This document shows positions 1 through 8,793 of a stretch of 38,039 nucleotides of DNA, one piece after another. Made by a program: the position numbers and the translations under genes. The notes beneath the pieces are model-generated. The model had not been told where the DNA came from and ran no database searches. It saw only the letters and a program-made list of their open reading frames with translations. The DNA comes from Candidatus Scalindua sp. (GTDB lineage: Bacteria; Planctomycetota; Brocadiia; Brocadiales; Scalinduaceae). Numbering within the stretch: the first letter of the stretch is position 1; each line of letters opens with the position of its first letter. Where the stretch lies: assembly GCA_021777035.1 (NCBI GenBank), contig JAIQZR010000029.1, forward strand, positions 1-38,039. Direction: 5' to 3'.

Positions 1-229
1 TTTTCCTGCTTGGGCTATTCCTCTATTACCACAACTCAAAAGATGGTATTTTGCATTTTATTCTTTTTGATACCGTGTAGCAAACTTTTCTGTAATTAGG
101 GTTGCACTTTGATGAATAAATAGTTACAATGATTATTATAAATACGCAAAAAAGCTATATGGATAAGCCCTTAAGCTGGTAAAAGCCTAATAATCACTGG
201 GCTATATCAGTAAATACAGGCATTTACTT
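1..229. other. Intergenic/left flank of transposase
   Basis: AT-rich sequence with no convincing gene on either strand. It precedes the transposase gene and probably holds the left end of the insertion sequence; a short GTAATTAGG at 92-100 matches, in inverted orientation, CCCAATTAC at 2065-2073. No RNA gene or other structure is visible. Confidence 0.4.
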
Positions 230-2073
230 TTGCTTTCACAGATATTTATTAATCATAATAAGGCCCTAATGGAAAGAGATTTTGATCTTCTCGAATATTT
301 TAAAAACCCTCCATCACAAAGACAGAAACAGTATGATGCCGTTCGCGCTATTGCCTTTGAAAAGCAACCTGTTGAAATAGTTGCGAAAAGATATAATTAC
401 AAACATAGCACCATCTATGCTTTGCTCAGAGATGCTAAAGCAGGAAAAATAGAACTTTTTCCTGTTGTACAAAAAGGGCCTCAACAAAAGCGAACATCTT
501 CTGACGTGCAGGACAAAATCATTGCCTATAGAAAACAACGGTTCTCAACCCCTGATATTCAATCCCGCCTAGCACAAGAGGACATTCTTTTGTCGGTAAG
601 TACAGTTGAGCGCGTTCTGAAACATGCCGGTTTTGGCAAACTAAAGCGAAGAACCAATAAAGAACTTGGGAAGACAACCAAAGGAAAGGTTATCGCTGAA
701 CGTGCGCAAGAGTTAGTTTTTTCTGAACTTGAAAAATTCCAAGTTGACTGCCCCAGTGTAGGCGTATTCTTTTTTATACCATATATTTTAGAATCCGGGA
801 TTCTTGATTTAGTGGAAAAATGTAAACTGCCTGAATCAAGTGATATTGGAGCAACTCAAGCATGTTTATCAATGTTGCTTCTCAAATTGATAGGTGGTAA
901 GCGACTCAGTCATATTGGCTCTTATGACAAAGAACCGGGGTTAGGAGTTTTTGCCGGATTAAATATTCTTCCGAAGCCTACGTATATGTGTACCTATTCT
1001 TGTCGTTGTTCAGAAGAGCAGTTAATGGACTTACAACGCAAAGTAGTTTCGCTTTTTCGAAAAAAGTATCCTGACTTTTATGGAAACGGGTTCATTAATT
1101 TGGATTTTCACTCCATACCACATCATGGCGATGAGTCAGAGATGGAACGGGTTTGGTGCGGGGCGAAAGGCAAGACCATGAAAGGGGCCAATACTATTTT
1201 CGCTTCTGACGGCGTTAGCAATGCCATTGTATATACAAGGGCGGATATATTACGCAAGGAAGAAGCCAATGAGATCAATAAATTTGTAGAGTACTGGAAA
1301 AGCGTAAAAGGAAACGTTGCGGAAACGCTTGTTTTCGATTGCAAGTTCACCACATATAGGATACTTGATGATCTGACAAGAAAGAAGGTGAAGTTTATAA
1401 CGTTACGGAAGCGTTATGCAAAGCTTGTGAAAGAAACAGAGGAGCTGCCGAAGGGGGTTTGGAAAAAGATTTACGTTCCTATTCCAAAGCGAAAACATAA
1501 AAGGGTGTCAGTTTGTGAAAATCAAGTCAGGTTAAAAGACTGCAAAAACTTCTTTCGCCAAATAATAGTAAAAGATCATGGCCGTAGCAAACCTACTTTT
1601 ATTCTGACAAATAACACAGAATTGTCATTGCAGAGTATTTTGGAAGTGTATGCGAAACGCTGGAGGATAGAAAACAAACTCGCAGAGTTGGTGGCTTTTT
1701 TCAATCTTAACGCACTTTCTTCACCACTTATGATTCGAATACATTTTGATATTTTATGGTCAATGATAGCGGATACTCTCTATCACCGGTTTGCAAAGGA
1801 TCTACGAAGGTTTGAAAACAATCTTGCTCCTACTGTCTTTAGGAAATTTATTGATGTACCAGGCAGGGTTGTATACGATGGAAAAAAGTTTATGATCAAA
1901 ATAAGAAAAAGAGGCCATACTCCTGTACTCCTTGGAGTGGAAAAACTACAATCCTCTTTTCGTGTACCCTGGCTTAATGGAAAATCAATAGAAATTATTT
2001 GGACTGCATGATCAGGGGCTCATTATGATGATTTAAACACCTGTGAAAATCGGTGTTGAATACTCCCAATTAC
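92..2073 (+). mobile_element. Possible insertion sequence carrying one DDE transposase
   Basis: One transposase gene is flanked by short, imperfect candidate inverted ends: GTAATTAGG at 92-100 and CCCAATTAC at 2065-2073, whose reverse complement is GTAATTGGG. The match is only 8 of 9 bases and could be chance. No target-site duplication was recognised, so the true ends are unresolved. The element abuts small envelope genes that are read in the same direction. Confidence 0.35.
269..2011 (+). CDS. DDE transposase with N-terminal helix-turn-helix (IS4/IS1634-like)
   Basis: This is a probable transposase of about 580 residues. The N-terminal third (to about residue 145, counted from the upstream TTG at 230) looks like paired helix-turn-helix DNA-binding segments rich in K and R. 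The remainder resembles the IS4-type RNase H catalytic fold. Candidate acidic triad residues are D292 (INLDFHSIP), D370 (LVFDCKF) and E481 in YAKRWRIENKLAEL, which follows the Y-(2)-R-(3)-E signature of IS4-group enzymes. The ATG at 269 is preferred over TTG 230 because AAGG lies 6 nt upstream of it. The frame is intact through the catalytic region, so the enzyme may be active. The exact IS family is uncertain. Confidence 0.8.
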   Translation: MERDFDLLEYFKNPPSQRQKQYDAVRAIAFEKQPVEIVAKRYNYKHSTIYALLRDAKAGKIELFPVVQKGPQQKRTSSDVQDKIIAYRKQRFSTPDIQSRLAQEDILLSVSTVERVLKHAGFGKLKRRTNKELGKTTKGKVIAERAQELVFSELEKFQVDCPSVGVFFFIPYILESGILDLVEKCKLPESSDIGATQACLSMLLLKLIGGKRLSHIGSYDKEPGLGVFAGLNILPKPTYMCTYSCRCSEEQLMDLQRKVVSLFRKKYPDFYGNGFINLDFHSIPHHGDESEMERVWCGAKGKTMKGANTIFASDGVSNAIVYTRADILRKEEANEINKFVEYWKSVKGNVAETLVFDCKFTTYRILDDLTRKKVKFITLRKRYAKLVKETEELPKGVWKKIYVPIPKRKHKRVSVCENQVRLKDCKNFFRQIIVKDHGRSKPTFILTNNTELSLQSILEVYAKRWRIENKLAELVAFFNLNALSSPLMIRIHFDILWSMIADTLYHRFAKDLRRFENNLAPTVFRKFIDVPGRVVYDGKKFMIKIRKRGHTPVLLGVEKLQSSFRVPWLNGKSIEIIWTA

Positions 2074-2123
2074 GGGATATTTATCTCATAAAATAACGTT
2101 TTTGAAGAAAAAGGAGAACAATT

Positions 2124-2864
2124 ATGAAAATCAAATCACTTTTTTTAATTATAAGTATGGTATTACTATCAATTAGTTCCGCATTTGCTGCTGTGCCGGC
2201 AGCAATGCCAGTAAACCTTGGTACGGCTGCCAATTATGCAATATTGACAAAAACAGGAGTTACTTCTGTACCGAATACTGCTATTAAGGGAAATGTAGGA
2301 GTTAGCCCAATTGCTTCGACGGCCATTACCGGATTATCTCTGACATTGGATGCCACTAATGAATTTTCAGTTTCCAGTCAGGTTGTTGGCAAGATATACG
2401 CTGCAAGCTATGCTGCTCCAACTCCCAGTAAGCTTACAACTGCGATAAGCAACATGGAAACAGCATATACTGATGCTGCCGGAAGAACTCCCAATTATAT
2501 TGAACTGTATACCGGAGACATCAGCGGTCAAACACTTACACCTGGCGTTTACAAGTGGGGCACTGGCGTTGTAATAACTTCGAATGTAACTCTCCATGGT
2601 GGAGTAAACGATATCTTTATTTTCCAAATAGCAAAAGGAATTACCCAGGCCACCGGCGCTGCGATTGTTCTAACGGGCGGAGCACAAGCCAGGAATATCT
2701 TCTGGCAGGCATCGGAAGGTGTTTCAATTGGAACAGGTGCACATTTTGAGGGAATCATACTGGGTAAGACAAATATTGCTATGGGGGCTAATGCGTCAAT
2801 AAATGGACGGTTGTTGGCACAGACTGCAGTCACTTTGATTAAAAACACAGTTGTAGCTCCGTAA
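2124..2864 (+). CDS. Secreted DUF3494 ice-binding-type beta-solenoid protein
   Basis: The 246-residue protein has a clear signal peptide (basic start, long hydrophobic run, cleavage near AFA-AVP at about residue 23). It then carries a full DUF3494 domain: NLGTAANYAILTKTGV at the start, IKGNVGVSP, TPGVYKWGTGV in the middle, and the closing ASINGRLLAQTAVTL. In this family the fold is a right-handed beta-solenoid with a side helix. Several members bind ice, and others are surface or adhesion proteins of unknown role. A strong Shine-Dalgarno, AAAGGAG, precedes the ATG. The protein is exported, but no anchor is visible. Ice binding is a family property and not shown by this sequence alone. Confidence 0.85.
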   Translation: MKIKSLFLIISMVLLSISSAFAAVPAAMPVNLGTAANYAILTKTGVTSVPNTAIKGNVGVSPIASTAITGLSLTLDATNEFSVSSQVVGKIYAASYAAPTPSKLTTAISNMETAYTDAAGRTPNYIELYTGDISGQTLTPGVYKWGTGVVITSNVTLHGGVNDIFIFQIAKGITQATGAAIVLTGGAQARNIFWQASEGVSIGTGAHFEGIILGKTNIAMGANASINGRLLAQTAVTLIKNTVVAP

Positions 2865-3002
2865 CCAAAGGAAGCGATACAGACAGTTTACGCTATGCCC
2901 CAACTGTCTGTATGAACACAAACTCTAACGTTAAAGGTGGCACAAAGAACGGGGGCAGATCGCTTTTTTAGTTTTTAATAATTTTTAATTTGGAGATAAC
3001 AA

Positions 3003-3251
3003 ATGCAAGGTAAAATAATCGTTACAATTATGTGTGTAGCAACTATCTCTATCCTTACCACTGGTTGTACAACTACTCAAAAAGGCGCTGCCATTGGAAC
3101 TGGAGGAGGAGCAGCCGTTGGTGCCGGTATTGGAGCATTAACGGGTAATGCAGGCATGGGTGCTTTGATAGGTGCGGGTGCAGGTGCCGTGGGTGGGGCG
3201 CTGGTAGGTGATCATTTAGACGAAAAAAGAGAAGAGCAAGAGCAAGAGTAG
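3003..3251 (+). CDS. Glycine-zipper outer-membrane lipoprotein, possibly truncated by an in-frame TAG
   Basis: The protein is 82 residues long, with a lipoprotein signal ending in the lipobox LTTGC (Cys22). A glycine-zipper segment follows (about residues 28-68, GAAIGTGGGAAVGAGIG and GAGAGAVGGALVG) and then a charged tail. Such proteins are usually envelope structural or stress lipoproteins; no enzymatic role is expected. The coding frame continues past the TAG at 3249-3251 for another 22 codons, to the TGA at 3318-3320. That stretch encodes AELYRQIELEKQKG and more, the kind of coiled charged tail that longer family members carry. The stop may therefore be a nonsense mutation trimming the tail. 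The GGAG start context upstream supports the ATG. Confidence 0.75.
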   Translation: MQGKIIVTIMCVATISILTTGCTTTQKGAAIGTGGGAAVGAGIGALTGNAGMGALIGAGAGAVGGALVGDHLDEKREEQEQE

Positions 3252-3426
3252 GCAGAACTGTATCGACAGATAGAGCTTGAAAAACAAAAGGGCACTGCGG
3301 TGGAAAATTCTATAGAATGACATTAAGAATATGTAAAGAAGAGACAGTGGGTTGACACATCTAAAGAAGAGAGGGTTTGGGCTGCTCCTGTTGAATACTT
3401 AACCGAAAAAAGAGAGGATAATTGAT

Positions 3427-3576
3427 ATGCTTTATACTATCGCTATTGTTCTGGTTGTATTGTGGGTTCTGGGTCTAGTCACTTCCAACATGCTGAGCGG
3501 TTTTGTTCACCTCCTTTTGGTGATCGCCATAGTGGTTATCGTGATTAATATTATTCGCGGCCGAAAATTATTATGA
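3427..3576 (+). CDS. Lmo0937-family small membrane protein (DUF5670-like)
   Basis: A 49-residue ORF starts at ATG 3427, with AGAGAGG about 9 nt upstream. The product is almost entirely hydrophobic and forms two membrane helices (about residues 2-20 and 24-43), separated by a short SNMLSG turn and closed by a basic RGRK tail. The pattern LWVLGLV, then GFVHLLLVIAIVVIVINIIRG, matches the widespread Lmo0937-type small membrane proteins, whose function is unknown and which often sit among stress-related envelope genes. Here it lies between a glycine-zipper lipoprotein and a BON lipoprotein, in keeping with that company. Confidence 0.8.
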   Translation: MLYTIAIVLVVLWVLGLVTSNMLSGFVHLLLVIAIVVIVINIIRGRKLL

Positions 3577-3639
3577 CCATTATGAAAAGCAAAAGAAGGA
3601 TTTTTCTCAGCGTCATCCGGTTTGGTTTTTGCGTGTAAC

Positions 3640-3736
3640 ACGTAGGGCAATCCTTCCCGCCAGTACCGAACTGGCACGTTCGGGCGGGTAGGTTTGCTTT
3701 TGTGCATAAATGCAAGGCTAAAGCCTCGCCCTACGT
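3640..3736. repeat. Palindromic extragenic element
   Basis: Outer arms ACGTAGGGC (3640-3648) and GCCCTACGT (3728-3736) form a perfect 9-bp inverted repeat. Inside them CCCGCC and GGCGGG flank a smaller CCAGT/ACTGG stem. This GC-rich block stands out from its AT-rich surroundings and resembles other palindromes in the window. It lies 3' of the Lmo0937-like gene and may fold in the transcript. Confidence 0.55.
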
Positions 3737-3915
3737 CTCTACTGACGATTCGGGTATAAAAAAGCCGTACTCGCAAAAACCTAACCGTATGATAATGGAT
3801 TTTTCTATGAATTAAGTAGCATAATTTTTATTTTTTTTGGCTGGATGGAACAAGGAAATGCATCCCTCCAGTCATTTCAGTGAAACTCTTTATAATGTTA
3901 TCAGGAGCAGAAATT

Positions 3916-4239
3916 ATGTACAAAACAGATTTGATCAAACGCTTTTTTGTGGCCATTTTTTTAGTTGCCTGGATTGTCGGCGGTTCAGGCTGTGCGGGGA
4001 CATCTACGCGTGAAAGCGTAGGGGAGTATATGGATGATTCTATCATTACCACCAAGGTTAAGACGGCAATATTTAATGATCCTGTGGCCAAGGTGCTTCA
4101 GGTTAAGGTTGAAACTTTCAAGGGAGTCGTACAGTTGAGCGGCTTCGTAGATTCCCCAGAGGCAGCCGCCAGAGCCGTGGAAGCAGCGAGATCTGTAGGT
4201 GGAGTAAAAGATGTTATAAACAAAATATCCGTGAAATGA
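3916..4239 (+). CDS. BON-domain lipoprotein
   Basis: The 107-residue protein starts at ATG 3916, chosen over ATG 3880 because AGGAG sits 8 nt upstream and the product then begins with a short basic stretch plus a hydrophobic signal helix. The helix ends at GGSGC, a weak lipobox with Cys26. The rest is one BON domain: DSIITTKVKTAIFNDP, then VKVETFKGVVQLSGFVDSPEAAARAVEAARSV in two pieces, and GVKDVINKISVK, the usual close. BON domains bind phospholipid or stabilise the envelope (OsmY, DolP). This single-BON form is short compared with the two-domain proteins. A periplasmic or outer-membrane location is inferred. Confidence 0.85.
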   Translation: MYKTDLIKRFFVAIFLVAWIVGGSGCAGTSTRESVGEYMDDSIITTKVKTAIFNDPVAKVLQVKVETFKGVVQLSGFVDSPEAAARAVEAARSVGGVKDVINKISVK

Positions 4240-4516
4240 ACATGAATGAGTCAATAAATCTGAGGTCGGCGGTGGCCCCCACGGCCAAGGATTCGGAGAT
4301 GCGGCTTCCCATGAGAGTTTGATGTGTAGCATGGCTTGCAATGCTCGTGTTTGCGCATCTTCCTGCCGCCAGTTTTCTTTACGACAGACGAGACATGGAT
4401 CTAACGGTCAGCTTGAATTACTGAGTGCTTGTTGTATGAGTTCAGTGGTGCTAAGCATGACAAGGCACTCCAGCCGGCAGTTAATCGTTGCGGCGGAAAA
4501 GAGTCCGTTTAAGTTT

Positions 4517-7500
4517 TCATCTGAGACCTAAAACGACGCGACTCTCCTTTATCTTCTCAACTTTTTTATCCGTTAAAGAATCAGGTTCAATCAAAAACAA
4601 TCTGTTTAATTCTACTTTATCATGGCTTAAGATATACTGTAATACATTTTGAGCCCTTTGTATTGCAAGTACCCTCAGATCATCATTAGTAACCTGTATG
4701 GTTTTCTTAATCACGTCTTCAAGTTCAGAGATTGGCATCTCTAACAACATTTTTGGTATTGGTAGTTGCTTTTTCTTGAGCACATCCTTATATGCAGTTT
4801 TTGCATATTTTTTATACTCTTCTTCCCGAATGATTATCGATTCAAGAGGCGGAGCACTTTTCCCGGCATTATTCAACTCCTGAAGTTTTTGCTTTTTTAT
4901 TAATTGGTCGTATTTTTGAGTCACTAACACCTGGTTGTCTTGCAAAATATCCGTATAACCTGCAATTTCTAACTCTAATTCAGGCCGTTCATACATTGCA
5001 GTAATGATAATATCCAACTTTGATTTATTTTCTTCTGATATATTTGCACTTCCTGGTTCAAATTCAAAGTAATTAAGATTTTCTCCTCCGCCAAACAGGG
5101 AAGCAAGAAATCTAAAGGGTGCTGTTGCCGCCTTAACCAGGGTATTTTTTATCGTTTGTATAATAATTTTGCCAATACTAAACTCGGGGTTGTCAAAGCT
5201 TCCTTCTACCGGAACATTCAAGGTTATCTTTCCGTATCTGTCTTTCAGTAAAGCAAGTGCAAGCTTGAGCGGGACTTCTATTGCATCCGGGCTTTCCACT
5301 TTCTCTCCAAATTCGAACTGATCAATAACCAGTTTATTAATCGAATCCAGCCTTCTCTCTTTCATTAAATAGGTGACATCCAGTGAAAGTTTTCCTTTCC
5401 TGACATCATAACCGATGTATTTTCCCGTGTAAGGGCCGAATGAACTTAAATCCATATCGTTTAGCTTGACAGCCATGTCGATAAATAATTTATTGGAAAG
5501 GATATTTGCGACACCGGTAAATTTAAAAGGAGCGTTGCCGTCTATTTTCCCTTCGGCAAGAACGTCCGCTTTGTCGGTGCTGACAGATGACAACCCGGAT
5601 ACTGTACAGAGCAGGTCTGTTACCTGTAACGTAAAATTCGGGTTTACCGATTGATCTAAAAATTCGATCCTTCCTTTGTCTATGGTAAATGTGGTAATAC
5701 TCACAGGAATTGTGAACAGGCTGCCGCTTTGCGCCTCAGTATTAGAATCAGTGATTGGCTGGGCACCGGTTTCAGGGTATTGATCTTTGTTTTGTTCAGA
5801 AGAAATAATGTTTCTGAAGCTGATTGACCCATCAGGATTTATCAGCGCTTTACTAAACATATTGTGCAGTGTAATATTCTCTATATTGGCAGATAGAGGA
5901 GAGAGAGATGCATCAATGCCGTTGACCTTTAATGCATCAAATGCGAGAACATATTCGTCAGTGTTCTTGTCAATAATCGCAAAATCATTAACGGTGGTTT
6001 TACCTTGATAGTGAGCCTGAATATTATTTTTATCATTGTACAAAAGAGATACGTTTCCCTCAGATGACAAAACTCCATTTTCTACTGTGATAAGTATTTC
6101 ATCCGGTAAAAACGGTTGAAATAGCGTTAAATCGATATTGGACACATCAACCTGTACATTTACAGAGGGTGGCGTAATGGCAATGCTGCCTGATGATTGA
6201 ATCTTACCGGTTTCGCTTAAACTGCATGTGAAATCGATTTCACCTTGTGTACCGGGTATGGTAGACAGGTTTTTCGCTTTCAGGGTAATATTATGTAACC
6301 TGATGTCTTTGTTCTGTGCCGGTGTAATGTTTCTTGCCTCAACATCAACATCAGTAACAGATGCTTGTTTTATCGTAACGCGCCATGGAATCCTTTCGTT
6401 AGAAATGGCTTTAGAGCCGTTTTCGTTTTTTGCACTTGAAAAGTCCAGCAAAGGTTGGAAGTTTAAATTGCCATCTTTATCGCCTTGAATGAGGAGAGAT
6501 CCTTTTTCATAACGGGCTTCTCCCAGCGTTATCTCGTATCTGCCTGTCTCTACAGAGAGGTCTTTTAATACAAGTGAAGAAGATCGGAAAAGAACGCTTT
6601 TACTTGGTAAATTTCCTTCATCGACTCTGCTCAGATTCGTTATAAATATCGAGGTATCATCAAGGAAAATTTCATCCAGGGTAAGCTGTGCAGGCAATTC
6701 TTCTTTTTGCTTGTTTTTACTTTTTTCACTTTCGAAAAGGCCCATTAACGCTTCAATTGAAAGGGTTTTGTCCGGTTTCCGTGTGATTCCAATTTCTGTG
6801 GATTTTGTATACAGGGAGTCAACATGGAAATTTCTTTCAAATATATTGGAATCGGCAATTTTCAATTCATTTAATACGGTTTTTAATAACGGTTGTTTTT
6901 CATCATCAAGTATTTCAAGGTTGGTGATTATTATTTTCCCCGGGGCAGAAAGTTTTGGTTTGCCGTTCAGCAGGGCATGATGAAATAAATCGATATCAAC
7001 GTCAACTTTTCCTGAGTTAATAGTCAGGTAGCACTCTTTTTGTGCATACGGAGAATAATGAGCCAGGTTAATTGCCTTTACCTCTAAGTTCATATTTAAT
7101 TCGCGAGAGGTTGAAAAAGGCTTCATTTCCCCCTGTAATACAACTGGCGCATCATTAATCGTCAGTGAAATATCAGTGGTTGTAAATTGTTCCACATACT
7201 CTTCAGAATTTGATAAGAAGGGAACAGTGACTTGAATATCATTTATCGTATGTGTTACTCCGTATTGATCGTCAATCACGAGTACTCCACAGTTTATTAT
7301 CTGAATATCACTTACTAAAAATTCAAAGTGTTCTGAGTTTTCGGTCACTGTTTCTGCGGTATCTTCTGTACTATCAATGATAAATGATTCAAGGATATCG
7401 GAAAAATTAAAAGTGCCATCTTCATTCATAACAATTCTTGCATGAAGGCCGTCCACTGTCAGATGTTTTAAAACTGGTGCTAATTTAAAGATAGAAAACG

Positions 7501-7789
7501 ATTGCAGGTTTGCATAAAAGGTTTGAAACGAAACAAATTCTTCCGAGCTATTCTTTTCTAAAGCTGAAAACCCGTTCATTGTCAAGGACAAGGCATAGGG
7601 ATTAACCTTGATTTTCTCAATCGTTACGGTTCTGTTAAGATTTTCAGTAAACCTTTTCTGAAGAATCGATTTCAGTATTGGTGGAAGTATAAAAACCCCG
7701 ATAATCGTATAGGATATAAAAAAAATAATCGTCCAGAATAGTATTTTCTGATAAAGATTGAGATCTCTTAAGCTCCGTGGGAACTTCAT
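4517..7789 (-). CDS. AsmA-like/DUF748 envelope protein with OmpA-like C-terminus
   Basis: This is a very large protein of 1090 residues from the ATG at 7789, which has GGAG 6 nt upstream; an ATG at 7843 would add 18 residues without a better ribosome site. One N-terminal membrane helix (about residues 16-40, ILFWTIIFFISYTIIGVFI) anchors a long periplasmic body of beta-rich repeats typical of DUF748/AsmA-like proteins. These are related to bridge-like lipid transporters such as YhdP and TamB. Recognisable pieces include NPYALSLTMNGFSALEK near the start and the DMDLSSFGPYTGKYIGYDV block in the last third. The C-terminal part (LNYFEFEPGSANISEENKSK, then ELEIAGYTD) resembles an OmpA peptidoglycan-binding domain. 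A role in outer-membrane lipid transport or integrity is inferred. It is followed closely downstream by nothing on its strand, so it ends the minus-strand block. Confidence 0.8.
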   Translation of the reverse strand: MKFPRSLRDLNLYQKILFWTIIFFISYTIIGVFILPPILKSILQKRFTENLNRTVTIEKIKVNPYALSLTMNGFSALEKNSSEEFVSFQTFYANLQSFSIFKLAPVLKHLTVDGLHARIVMNEDGTFNFSDILESFIIDSTEDTAETVTENSEHFEFLVSDIQIINCGVLVIDDQYGVTHTINDIQVTVPFLSNSEEYVEQFTTTDISLTINDAPVVLQGEMKPFSTSRELNMNLEVKAINLAHYSPYAQKECYLTINSGKVDVDIDLFHHALLNGKPKLSAPGKIIITNLEILDDEKQPLLKTVLNELKIADSNIFERNFHVDSLYTKSTEIGITRKPDKTLSIEALMGLFESEKSKNKQKEELPAQLTLDEIFLDDTSIFITNLSRVDEGNLPSKSVLFRSSSLVLKDLSVETGRYEITLGEARYEKGSLLIQGDKDGNLNFQPLLDFSSAKNENGSKAISNERIPWRVTIKQASVTDVDVEARNITPAQNKDIRLHNITLKAKNLSTIPGTQGEIDFTCSLSETGKIQSSGSIAITPPSVNVQVDVSNIDLTLFQPFLPDEILITVENGVLSSEGNVSLLYNDKNNIQAHYQGKTTVNDFAIIDKNTDEYVLAFDALKVNGIDASLSPLSANIENITLHNMFSKALINPDGSISFRNIISSEQNKDQYPETGAQPITDSNTEAQSGSLFTIPVSITTFTIDKGRIEFLDQSVNPNFTLQVTDLLCTVSGLSSVSTDKADVLAEGKIDGNAPFKFTGVANILSNKLFIDMAVKLNDMDLSSFGPYTGKYIGYDVRKGKLSLDVTYLMKERRLDSINKLVIDQFEFGEKVESPDAIEVPLKLALALLKDRYGKITLNVPVEGSFDNPEFSIGKIIIQTIKNTLVKAATAPFRFLASLFGGGENLNYFEFEPGSANISEENKSKLDIIITAMYERPELELEIAGYTDILQDNQVLVTQKYDQLIKKQKLQELNNAGKSAPPLESIIIREEEYKKYAKTAYKDVLKKKQLPIPKMLLEMPISELEDVIKKTIQVTNDDLRVLAIQRAQNVLQYILSHDKVELNRLFLIEPDSLTDKKVEKIKESRVVLGLR

Positions 7790-7850
7790 TTCATTCTCCT
7801 TCTTATTTCGTATGTGAGAGAGAAGCAAGGAAAGGCTCATCAATTTTCAA

Positions 7851-8747
7851 TTAATCAACACCTAAAACATGCTTAAGCGCATTTTCAAGTTTCGGGTATT
7901 GAAATTCATATCCGGAATCTGACAGTCTTTTTGGTGCAACTTTTGTGCTTGCGAGTAGTAGATCTTTTGCCATCTCGCCAAATGCGAGTCTGGCCGCAAA
8001 GGCAGGCATTGGCATTACGGTAGGTCTGTTTAATACCTTTCCCAGTGTATTAGTGAACTCTTTATTTGTTACCGGATTAGGAGCTGTTACATTTACAGGC
8101 CCTTTCAGCGAGTCGGTAACCAATGCGTGATAAATTGCACCGGTTACATCGTCCATGGCTACCCAACTCATGTATTGTCTGCCGTTTCCAACTTTTCCTC
8201 CCATTCCTACCTTAAATGGAATCAACATCTTTGCCAGGGCACCGCCGTCTTTGCTGAGGATTATACCAAACCTCACATTTACTACTCTAATACCTGCTTT
8301 CGAGATTGTATCAGTCGCTTCTTCCCAGTCGAGACAGACATCAGGCAGAAACCCGCTCCCTCTTGAGCTGCCTTCATTCAGGAACTCCACTCCTCTGTCA
8401 CCGTAGAAACCTATTGCAGACGCGCAGACAAAGACAGAAGGGGTGGTGGGTAGTTTTAAGATTTGCTCGCAAAGTCTCTTCGTCCCTTCAACACGACTGC
8501 TCCTGATCTTCTCCTTTTTCTTTTTGGTCCATCTTCCGGATGCGATGTTTTCACCTGCCAGGTGAACAATTCCGTCAATACCTCCGGTAAAAGCAGAATT
8601 CCAACCTCCTCCTTCAGGCTTCCAGGAAATTCCATTATCCTTTGGATCTTCACGTAAGATCCTGCTGACGGTAACATCCTTTTTTGATAAGAATGAGACC
8701 AGACTGGATCCTATGAGTCCCGTATAACCGGTTATTGCAACTTTCAT
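7851..8747 (-). CDS. TIGR01777/YfcH-type SDR epimerase-like protein
   Basis: A 298-residue member of the atypical short-chain dehydrogenase group. The Rossmann motif GYTGLIGSSLV (residues 7-17) binds NAD(P). ISWKPEGGGW, GIDGIVHLAGENIASGRW and SAIGFYGDRG are hallmark blocks of the YfcH family. The C-terminal part (FTNTLGKVLNRPTVMPMPAF) is the DUF1731 tail. The catalytic Tyr-x3-Lys of classical SDRs is weak or absent, as is usual here, and the substrate is unknown. The start has a strong AAGGAGG 7 nt upstream. It lies 61 bp upstream of the DUF748 gene on the same strand and may share its transcript. Confidence 0.88.
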   Translation of the reverse strand: MKVAITGYTGLIGSSLVSFLSKKDVTVSRILREDPKDNGISWKPEGGGWNSAFTGGIDGIVHLAGENIASGRWTKKKKEKIRSSRVEGTKRLCEQILKLPTTPSVFVCASAIGFYGDRGVEFLNEGSSRGSGFLPDVCLDWEEATDTISKAGIRVVNVRFGIILSKDGGALAKMLIPFKVGMGGKVGNGRQYMSWVAMDDVTGAIYHALVTDSLKGPVNVTAPNPVTNKEFTNTLGKVLNRPTVMPMPAFAARLAFGEMAKDLLLASTKVAPKRLSDSGYEFQYPKLENALKHVLGVD

Positions 8748-8793
8748 AGTGACACCTCCTTTTATTTAATTTGTTGATCTTTACATCCATAAT

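Noticed and set aside
2549..2848. Minus-strand ORF inside the DUF3494 gene
   Set aside because: The plus strand encodes a complete, recognisable DUF3494 protein; this is a shadow frame.
4319..4531. Plus-strand ORF of 70 codons rich in Cys and Ser
   Set aside because: No ribosome site or recognisable domain, and it overlaps the end of the DUF748 gene on the other strand; most likely non-coding.
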